The notes under the pieces are model-generated. The model had not been told where the DNA came from. It did no database searches and worked only from the letters and a program-made list of their open reading frames with translations. Position numbers and translations under genes: made by a program. Of a stretch of 12,895 bases of DNA, positions 7,575-12,895 are shown piece by piece (the stretch's first letter is position 1; each line of letters starts with the position of its first letter). The stretch spans positions 1-12,895 of the forward strand of contig DATJFD010000089.1 in assembly GCA_035495855.1 (NCBI GenBank), given 5' to 3'. This DNA comes from JAHFIW01 sp035495855 (GTDB taxonomy: Bacteria; Patescibacteriota; Patescibacteriia; SG8-24).

Positions 7575-8402
7575 CTTGCGGCGGGAGACGATGAGTTTCC
7601 ACGACGACTTCTTCTTATCCCTGGTCTTCACGCCGAGGGCCGGCTTGCCCCAGAGGGTCTTAGGATGCTTGAGGCCGATCGGGTGCTTGCCTTCGCCGCC
7701 GCCGTGCGGGTGATCGACCGGGTTCATGACCTTGCCGCGCACTTCCGGCCTGCGGCCGCGATGGCGCGTGCGGCCCGCCTTGCCCCAGCGGACGAGACGG
7801 TGGTCGGGGTTGCCGACCATGCCGACGGTGGCCATGCAGTCCTTGGAGAACCTGCGGACCTCGCCGGAGGGGAGCTTCAGCTGGGCGAAATCGCCCTCGA
7901 GCGCCATGAACTGGGCGCCGAGGCCCGCGCCGCGGGCGACCATGCCGCCCGTGCCGGGAGTGAGCTCGATGTTGTGGACGGCGACGCCGACCGGGATCAT
8001 CGAGAGCGGCATGCGGTTGCCCGGCTTGATCTCGACGAGCTGGCGGGACGAAATGACGGTCTCGCCGACGGTCAGGCCCTGCGGGGCGACGATGTAGCGC
8101 TTCTCGCCGTCCTTATAGTTGAGGAGGGCGATGCGGGCGCCGCGGCCCGGGTCGTACTCGATCGAGGCGACCTTCGCCGGGATGTCGTACTTGTCCTGCT
8201 TGAAGTCGACCGTGCGGACGTAGCGGTTCGCGCCGCCGCCGCGGTGGCGGACGGTGATCTTGCCCTGGTTGTTGCGGCCGCTGGCGCGCTTCTTGGCGGT
8301 GATGAGCGACTTCTCCGGCTCCCACTTGGTGATGTCGGAAAAAGCGTCGACGCTGGAGAGGCGGCGGCCCTTGGTGACCGGTCTGTAGATCTTGATCGGC
8401 AT
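7572..8402 (-). CDS. rplB: Large-subunit ribosomal protein L2 (uL2)
   Basis: L2 is one of the most conserved 50S proteins, needed for subunit joining and close to the peptidyl-transferase centre. The 276-residue product has full family length and landmarks: NNQGKITVRHRGGGANRYVR at about 44-63, VHNIELTPGTGGMVARGAG at 142-160, and the signature VMNPVDHPHGGGEGKHPIGL at 225-244 with His231 at the place of the conserved histidine (E. coli His229). It starts just 3 bp after the rplW stop (TAATCT-ATG), suggesting coupled translation. Confidence 0.98.
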   Translation of the reverse strand: MPIKIYRPVTKGRRLSSVDAFSDITKWEPEKSLITAKKRASGRNNQGKITVRHRGGGANRYVRTVDFKQDKYDIPAKVASIEYDPGRGARIALLNYKDGEKRYIVAPQGLTVGETVISSRQLVEIKPGNRMPLSMIPVGVAVHNIELTPGTGGMVARGAGLGAQFMALEGDFAQLKLPSGEVRRFSKDCMATVGMVGNPDHRLVRWGKAGRTRHRGRRPEVRGKVMNPVDHPHGGGEGKHPIGLKHPKTLWGKPALGVKTRDKKKSSWKLIVSRRK

Positions 8403-8405
8403 AGA

Positions 8406-8855
8406 TTATTCGGTGACGGAGATCGACTCGCCGGACTTCAGCGTGACGATCGCCTTCTTCACGTTCTTCTGCTGCCCCTGCGAGCGTCCGTAGCGGACCT
8501 TCTTGCCTTCGGCGTTGATGACGCGGACCTGGGCCGGCTTCACGCCGTAGAGGTCGCGCACCGCGCGGGCGACGTCGACCTTGGTCGCGCCGCTCGCCAC
8601 CTCGAAGGTGTACTGGCCCATCGACTGCTGCAGCGAGGTCTTCTCGGTGAGCACGGGGCGGAGCAGGATCTTGTAGGACTCGCCCGCGCCTTCCTTGGCG
8701 AGCGGGCCGCGCGGCTTCGCCTGCGTCACGGCCGGTTCGGCGGCGACGGCGGCATCGGCCTTCTCTTCGGCCTTGGCGGCCTTCTTGGCCTTCGGCGCGG
8801 ACGACTTCGCCGGCGCCTTCTCTTTCTTCCCGGAGATCTTGTCGAGGATTCCCAT
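8406..8855 (-). CDS. rplW: Large-subunit ribosomal protein L23 (uL23) with long N-terminal extension
   Basis: L23 borders the peptide tunnel exit and is the docking site for trigger factor and SRP. The core (about 61-149) is recognisable: YKILLRPVLTEKTSLQQSMG, then GQYTFEVASGATKVDVARAV and YGVKPAQVRVINAEGKK. It is preceded by about 60 residues rich in Lys and Ala (MGILDKISGKKEKAPAKSSA onward) that ordinary L23, of about 95 residues, lacks. The upstream ATG is favoured because its leader, TAACGCCACGCCT-ATG, closely matches the common start context here and sits 10 bp after the rplD stop. The extension may be disordered. Confidence 0.95.
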   Translation of the reverse strand: MGILDKISGKKEKAPAKSSAPKAKKAAKAEEKADAAVAAEPAVTQAKPRGPLAKEGAGESYKILLRPVLTEKTSLQQSMGQYTFEVASGATKVDVARAVRDLYGVKPAQVRVINAEGKKVRYGRSQGQQKNVKKAIVTLKSGESISVTE

Positions 8856-8865
8856 AGGCGTGGCG

Positions 8866-9501
8866 TTAGGCCTTCGCGGCGTACATCTTTTCGAGCTTGT
8901 CGGTCGCTTCCGGCGTGGTCACCACGTACTCCGCCCGGATGATGTCGTTCATGTTCACGGAACCGACGTTCACCAGGTTGACGTTCTTCAGGTTGCGGGT
9001 GCTGCGGGCGAGCATCTCGTCCTTGCCTGCGGCGACGAGCATGAGCTTGCCCTTCACCGGCAGCTTGCCGAGGACCGTGTTGATCTCCTTGGTCTTGCCG
9101 TTCTTGGCGCCGAGCGATTCGACCAGCACGAGCTTCTCATCGGCGACCTTGTCGGAGAGCGCCATGCAGAGCGCCTTGCGCTTGGTCTTGGCGTTGATCT
9201 TCTTGGTGTAATCGCGCTCGGAGCGGGGGCCGAACGCCACGCCGCCGCCGACCCACTGCGGGTTGCGCGTCGAGCCCTGGCGCGCGCGGCCGGTGCCCTT
9301 CTGCTTCCACGGCTTCTTGCCGCCGCCGCGGACCTCGCCCTTCGTCTTGGTGTGCGCGAGCGACTGGCGCCCGTTGGCCGCGAGGCCGACCATGACCTCG
9401 TGCACGACGTGCGGGTTCACCGCGACGCCGAACACGCTGGGAGCGAGTTCCTTCTCGCCCACCGCTTTCCCCTCCACGCTGTAGAGTTTCACTTTCGGCA
9501 T
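8866..9501 (-). CDS. rplD: Large-subunit ribosomal protein L4 (uL4)
   Basis: L4 reaches into the exit tunnel and in E. coli also represses its own S10 operon. The product has the tunnel-loop region HTKTKGEVRGGGKKPWKQKG followed by TGRARQGSTRNPQWVGGG, and the C-terminal VNLVNVGSVNMNDIIRAEYV. Two ATGs compete. The one at 9507 shares a base with the rplC stop (TGATG) and gives 213 residues; the one at 9501 gives 211, MPKVKLYSVEG. I chose 9501 because it has T at -1 like nearly every gene here and a typical L4 N-terminus, while the other has G at -1. Coupling to rplC is likely with either. Confidence 0.95.
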   Translation of the reverse strand: MPKVKLYSVEGKAVGEKELAPSVFGVAVNPHVVHEVMVGLAANGRQSLAHTKTKGEVRGGGKKPWKQKGTGRARQGSTRNPQWVGGGVAFGPRSERDYTKKINAKTKRKALCMALSDKVADEKLVLVESLGAKNGKTKEINTVLGKLPVKGKLMLVAAGKDEMLARSTRNLKNVNLVNVGSVNMNDIIRAEYVVTTPEATDKLEKMYAAKA

Positions 9502-9506
9502 ATGCA

Positions 9507-10139
9507 TCAGTTCCAGGACTTCTTTTCAGTGTGGCCGCCGGAGAGCGCGAGGATCGCGCCGAACGCGCCCGGGACCGCGCCCTTGATGGCGATGTAGCCC
9601 TTCGGCGCGTCGACCTCGATCACTTCGAGGTTCTTGACCGTGACCTGGTCGCCGCCCATGCGGCCGCCCATGCGCAGGCCCTTGAACACGCGCTGCATGC
9701 CGCCCGATCCGATCGAACCAGGCATGCGCAGGTTGTCCTTGTGGCCGTGCGTCTTGGGACCGCCGCGGAAATGGTGGCGCTTCACGACGCCCTGGAAGCC
9801 CTTGCCCTTGGAGACGCCGATCACGTCGACGAACTCGCCGGCGTTGAACTGCCCGGCGCTGACGACGTCGCCGACCTTGAGGTCGGTCGGGCCGTCGAGG
9901 CGGAACTCCTTCAGGAGCTCGAACGACTTGCCGAGGCCCTTGGTATGGCCCTTCTCCGGCAGGCTCGGGTGCTTCTCTTCGCCGCAGCCGACCTGGACCG
10001 CGTCGTAACCGTCCTTCTCCTTGGTGCGGACCTGCGTGACGATGCAGTCAGAGACCGCAAGCAGGGTCACGGGAACGACGTTGCCGTTCTCCTTGAACCG
10101 CTGACTCATCTCGAGTTTCTTCGCGATGATGAACTTCAT
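9507..10139 (-). CDS. rplC: Large-subunit ribosomal protein L3 (uL3)
   Basis: L3 is an early assembly protein reaching toward the peptidyl-transferase centre. The 210-residue product contains VSKGKGFQGVVKRHHFRGGP at about 109-128, then THGHKDNLRMPGSIGS and VFKGLRMGGRMGGDQVTVKN at 151-170, the L3 signature. Where E. coli has the PrmB-methylated Gln in GSIGQ, this protein has Ser145; many bacteria differ there. Length is normal. It is the first gene after the 448-bp gap and the only one with a clear Shine-Dalgarno sequence (GAGGAAG, 10143-10149), suggesting independent control of its translation. Confidence 0.97.
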   Translation of the reverse strand: MKFIIAKKLEMSQRFKENGNVVPVTLLAVSDCIVTQVRTKEKDGYDAVQVGCGEEKHPSLPEKGHTKGLGKSFELLKEFRLDGPTDLKVGDVVSAGQFNAGEFVDVIGVSKGKGFQGVVKRHHFRGGPKTHGHKDNLRMPGSIGSGGMQRVFKGLRMGGRMGGDQVTVKNLEVIEVDAPKGYIAIKGAVPGAFGAILALSGGHTEKKSWN

Positions 10140-10142
10140 ATG

Positions 10143-10149
10143 CTTCCTC
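10143..10149 (-). promoter_or_regulatory. Shine-Dalgarno sequence of rplC
   Basis: The minus strand reads AGAGGAAGCAT-ATG, placing GAGG six bases before the start codon, a near-ideal spacing. Other starts in the window lack a comparable signal. A small hairpin with a GAGA loop (10155-10168) lies directly upstream and would leave this site single-stranded. Confidence 0.7.
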
Positions 10150-10210
10150 TATTGGACCCTCTCGGGTCGTGGAGGGGTTAGCGGGCGGCCTCGTGAGAGG
10201 CCTTTAATAT

Positions 10211-10279
10211 GAAAAGCCGGAATTTCCTCTGTCATGGTCGCCTTGCGGCGGTCGTGACGGACGAAATTCCAGCCTTTTC
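10211..10279. repeat. Long near-continuous inverted repeat (69-nt hairpin)
   Basis: The arms 10211-10226 (GAAAAGCCGGAATTTC) and 10263-10279 (GAAATTCCAGCCTTTTC) pair over 15 base pairs with one bulge and one mismatch. Inside, 10228-10242 pairs with 10247-10261 around a 4-base loop at 10243-10246. As plus-strand RNA the inner part is held by four G-U pairs; as minus-strand RNA these become A-C mismatches, but the loop becomes GCAA, a stable GNRA tetraloop, and the outer mismatch becomes G-U. The transcribed strand is therefore unsettled. Confidence 0.65.
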
Positions 10280-10294
10280 GCCGGTTCGATGACC

Positions 10295-10335
10295 GGACGG
10301 CACGACCCCGCAACGTTTGCGGAACCCTGCCGTCC
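10295..10335. repeat. Nested two-part hairpin
   Basis: GGACGGCA at 10295-10302 pairs perfectly with TGCCGTCC at 10328-10335 (8 bp). Inside, CCGCAA at 10308-10313 pairs with TTGCGG at 10317-10322 around a 3-base loop. The two stems are separated by a symmetric 5-by-5 internal loop. All pairs are Watson-Crick, so either strand could fold. Confidence 0.6.
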
Positions 10336-10464
10336 TGCCTTCTCTCCGAAGCACGGTCCCGATTCTGGGGACCTCAGGCTTATGATTGTCTCTTGTCAGT
10401 GCGTGCGTTCGTTCTCCTGTACCTGATGAGGGAATCGCGGAGGTTTTCCGGGCCTTGCGGCCAA

Positions 10465-10518
10465 GGGGGTCCCGCGTCCGATGCGCCACTTGCGTGCCGT
10501 GCCGGACGCGGGATCCCC
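10465..10518. repeat. 16-bp inverted repeat with 22-nt loop
   Basis: The arm 10465-10480 (GGGGGTCCCGCGTCCG) pairs with 10503-10518 (CGGACGCGGGATCCCC) at 15 of 16 positions; the exception is G-T on the plus strand, C-A on the minus. The right arm overlaps the smaller hairpin 10512-10527, so the two folds exclude each other, an arrangement typical of attenuators and riboswitches, though no ligand-binding core is recognised. Confidence 0.65.
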
Positions 10519-10527
10519 GTAGGGATC
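10512..10527. repeat. Small hairpin competing with the 16-bp stem
   Basis: GATCCC at 10512-10517 and GGGATC at 10522-10527 form a perfect 6-bp stem around a 4-base loop. On the minus strand it is transcribed before most of the larger 10465-10518 stem and shares 10512-10518 with it. Confidence 0.5.
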
Positions 10528-10587
10528 TTTCTCCGCGTAACCTGTCAGGTTGTCGAATGTCTTCTTGATTCCTCCTCGTCTCCGATC

Positions 10588-10935
10588 CTACATCTTGATC
10601 TCCACGTCGACTCCCGCGGGCAAGTTCAAGTTCGTCAGGGACTCGATGGTCTTGGGGGTCGGATCGTAGATGTCCACCAGCCGCTTGTGCACCCGCATCT
10701 CGTACTGGTCGCGGGAGTCCTTATGGACGAACGTCGAGCGGTTGACGGTGTACTTGGTCTTCTCCGTCGGGAGGGGGACCGGACCGCGAACGGTTGCGCC
10801 GGAGCGCTCGGCCGTCTCGATGATCGTGCGCGTCGACTGATCGATGATCTTGTGGTCGTACGCGCGGATCCTGATGCGGATGCGCTGCTTCGCCTCTTCT
10901 TCCGTCGGCTTGGCCTTTTTGGTCGCGGTTTCCAT
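10588..10935 (-). CDS. rpsJ: Small-subunit ribosomal protein S10 (uS10)
   Basis: S10 is a 30S head protein that also acts as NusE in antitermination complexes. The product shows RIRIRIRAYDHKIIDQSTRT, then GATVRGPVPLPTEKTKYTVN, the KDSRDQYEMRVHKRLVDIYD signature, and ends NLPAGVDVEIKM. The frame begins with GTG at 10938 directly followed by ATG at 10935; ATG is preferred, giving 115 residues. The first 16 or so residues are an acidic/basic extension absent from the roughly 102-residue family norm. It is the only start here with G rather than T at -1. It lies 38 bp after tuf and is followed by the 448-bp structured gap. Confidence 0.96.
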   Translation of the reverse strand: METATKKAKPTEEEAKQRIRIRIRAYDHKIIDQSTRTIIETAERSGATVRGPVPLPTEKTKYTVNRSTFVHKDSRDQYEMRVHKRLVDIYDPTPKTIESLTNLNLPAGVDVEIKM

Positions 10936-10973
10936 CACCGTGGAGAGTTAGATGCTAAAGATCGGAATGAAAG

Positions 10974-12167
<1,194 letters not shown>

Positions 12168-12260
12168 AGGCGTAGGCTTGGGTTCCGAGACACGTTCCGG
12201 AGAAAGAACACCGGGTGTCTTAGTAATGAGTAAGGGTGATTTGTTGCGTAAGTACAGCGG

Positions 12261-12290
12261 AGTATATACCGAAACAAAAAATGTTGGCAA
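12261..12290 (-). promoter_or_regulatory. Sigma70-type promoter upstream of tuf
   Basis: On the minus strand, TTGCCA (12285-12290) and TATACT (12261-12266) match the -35 and -10 hexamers at 5 of 6 bases each with an 18-bp spacer containing a T-run. The start point would be near 12254, leaving a leader of about 87 bases before the tuf ATG. This AT-rich island stands out against the GC-rich surroundings. It probably drives tuf, rpsJ and perhaps the whole cluster. Confidence 0.65.
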
Positions 12291-12324
12291 GTCCCCTACT
12301 CCGCCTTATTGCTATGGCGGGGAC
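12275..12324 (-). terminator. Possible intrinsic terminator of the 163-residue gene
   Basis: Just after the stop at 12333, the minus strand folds GTCCCC (12319-12324) with GGGGAC (12291-12296), or CCGCC (12316-12320) with GGCGG (12301-12305) inside. A T6 tract follows, but only after a further 9 bases, so termination may be weak. The T tract is also part of the tuf promoter spacer, so terminator and promoter overlap. Confidence 0.4.
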
Positions 12325-12332
12325 CGATACCA

Positions 12333-12824
12333 TCATTCGATCGGCTCCAGGTAGAACCTTTCCTCGTCCTCCATCGCGGCGACGGCCTCGGTCTGCGGCG
12401 CGAGCTGCGCTGCGGACTTGAGTTCGTCGGTGCGGCGGCGATCTTGGGCGGTTTTCCAGGCTCCAATGTCGCGGTTGATTTTATCGATGAGTTCCTCCTG
12501 TGTCAAGTCGGCCAGAATATGGGTAGGACCCATCATGTCGGCGGTCACCTGGATACCCTTCTTCTTGGTCGAAACTTTGCTGAACTCAGCCTTTTTTTCG
12601 ACTTCCTGGATGGTGAACTTGGGGGCCGCGGCGAAGGGTTTGGCGGGGGCTTCGACGGGGGCCGGAGCGGGTGCGGCGACGGCCGGGACCGCGCACAGCT
12701 TTTCATAGGCCTCGAGGTCCATGACCACGACCGCTTTGCCGGTCTGCGGATCGGCCAAAACGACCTTGTCGCCGTTCTTCTGAATGAGGCTGATGACGCG
12801 GGAGATGAGTTCGGGCTGCAACAT
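12333..12824 (-). CDS. Unrecognised 163-residue protein with Phd-antitoxin-like N-terminus
   Basis: I do not recognise this family. Residues 1-44 look folded: an N-terminal helix (ISRVISLIQKNGDK) followed by VVLADPQTGKAVVVMDLEAY, similar in pattern to the strand-turn-strand-helix of Phd/YefM antitoxins (NGKPVAVLVSLEEYERL), but without their DNA-binding start. Residues 46-68 are an Ala/Pro linker. Residues 69-135 are charged and probably helical (DLTQEELIDKINRDIGAWKT). The C-terminus is acidic (EDEERFYLEPIE). No signal peptide or membrane span is seen. Composition and T-before-ATG context match its neighbours, which supports a real gene. No toxin gene is adjacent within the window. It lies 165 bp upstream of tuf and has its own promoter candidate. 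Confidence 0.75.
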   Translation of the reverse strand: MLQPELISRVISLIQKNGDKVVLADPQTGKAVVVMDLEAYEKLCAVPAVAAPAPAPVEAPAKPFAAAPKFTIQEVEKKAEFSKVSTKKKGIQVTADMMGPTHILADLTQEELIDKINRDIGAWKTAQDRRRTDELKSAAQLAPQTEAVAAMEDEERFYLEPIE

Positions 12825-12844
12825 AATGGTTCGGTAACGGGCGC

Positions 12845-12873
12845 ATCTTAAAGGAAAGAGAGGGGCCGCGCAA
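12845..12873 (-). promoter_or_regulatory. Weak promoter candidate for the 163-residue gene
   Basis: On the minus strand TTGCGC (12868-12873) and TAAGAT (12845-12850) are spaced by 17 bp. They match the consensus hexamers at 3 and 4 of 6 bases. The start point would fall near 12838, about 14 bases before the ATG, a very short leader. The rest of the right edge (12874-12895) is GC-rich with no recognisable feature. Confidence 0.3.
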
Positions 12874-12895
12874 GGAGCGGCCGGCCGGCGACGGA

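Larger units (their letters stand above)
10140..10587 (-). other. 448-bp non-coding, hairpin-rich region between rpsJ and rplC
   Basis: No convincing gene lies here, although rpsJ and rplC are usually nearly adjacent. The stretch contains at least seven inverted repeats (positions, plus strand): 10155-10168, 10187-10202, 10211-10279, 10295-10335, 10355-10373, 10465-10518 and 10512-10527, plus a short one at 10539-10551. The 10-mer GCCTTGCGGC occurs at 10240-10249 and 10452-10461, each in a hairpin. A weak promoter-like pair on the minus strand (ATGACA at 10230-10235, TATTAA at 10204-10209, 20 bases apart) is not convincing. Likely roles are a structured mRNA leader controlling rplC and downstream genes, or a separate small RNA. 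E. coli L4 controls its S10 operon through a leader placed before rpsJ; here structure lies after rpsJ. Confidence 0.6.

Noticed and set aside
10201..10236. RNase P RNA-like GAGGAAATTCCGG on the minus strand
   Set aside because: The resemblance to the conserved GAGGAAAGUCCGGGC is partial, the segment is one arm of a local hairpin, and other conserved RNase P elements are absent.
10281..10296. GGTTCGAT with flanking CCGG pairs, like a tRNA T arm
   Set aside because: The stem leaves a 6- or 8-base loop rather than 7, and no acceptor, D or anticodon arm can be placed around it.
10422..10429. CTGATGAG on the plus strand, as in hammerhead ribozymes
   Set aside because: No matching CGAAA core with pairing stems follows at a workable distance; the nearest ACGAAA is about 160 bases away on the wrong side.
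10232..10489. 85-codon minus-strand open frame in the rpsJ-rplC gap, starting with GTG
   Set aside because: It begins inside the loop of a long inverted repeat, runs through several perfect hairpins, has no recognisable motif or start context, and GC-rich DNA easily yields open frames of this size.
10399..10587. The rpsJ frame stays open for about 63 codons after its TAG, suggesting stop readthrough
   Set aside because: S10 ends naturally at VDVEIKM; the extension crosses hairpin sequence and resembles no known domain. Open frames are expected by chance at this GC content.

Overview
The window is almost entirely one minus-strand ribosomal-protein gene cluster in a GC-rich bacterial genome. 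In transcription order (right to left) it reads: a 163-residue unrecognised protein; tuf (EF-Tu); rpsJ (S10); a 448-bp non-coding, hairpin-rich gap; then rplC-rplD-rplW-rplB-rpsS-rplV-rpsC-rplP-rpmC-rpsQ (the S10 operon); rplN-rplX-rplE-rpsN-rpsH-rplF-rplR-rpsE-rplO (the spc operon); and secY, which runs off the left edge. Apart from the rpsJ-rplC gap, the 66-bp rplO-secY gap and the 38-bp tuf-rpsJ gap, neighbouring genes lie 1 to 21 bp apart, so the block is read as one polycistronic unit.

Organism. rpmD (L30) is absent from its usual place between rpsE and rplO: only 10 bp separate them. S14 is the short zinc-binding form. L16 carries a divergent loop. Several r-proteins carry Ala/Lys/Pro-rich tails. 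tuf sits directly before rpsJ, without fusA, rpsG or rpsL on its other side. Together these suggest a member of the Candidate Phyla Radiation (Patescibacteria) with a high-GC genome. This is an inference; L30 is also missing in some other bacteria. TGA clearly serves as a stop at several natural C-termini (rplC, rpsC, rpsQ, rplN, rplO), so the code is standard and not the UGA=Gly code of Gracilibacteria.

How the genes work together. Twenty genes encode ribosomal proteins of both subunits, EF-Tu delivers aminoacyl-tRNA to the ribosome, and SecY forms the membrane channel for exported proteins. A good sigma70-type promoter lies just before tuf, overlapping a possible terminator of the preceding gene. 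A weaker promoter candidate precedes the 163-residue gene.

Most notable signals. (1) The start codons share an unusual context: T directly before the ATG in 22 of 23 genes (taking the internal rplD start), and in many a C-rich leader close to CCCACGCCT-ATG. A canonical Shine-Dalgarno sequence is almost entirely absent. (2) A 448-bp gap between rpsJ and rplC is packed with inverted repeats, including a 69-nt near-continuous hairpin and a 16-bp stem that competes with a smaller one. It ends at rplC, the only gene with a classical Shine-Dalgarno sequence. This gap is the best candidate for an undescribed regulatory RNA or leader.
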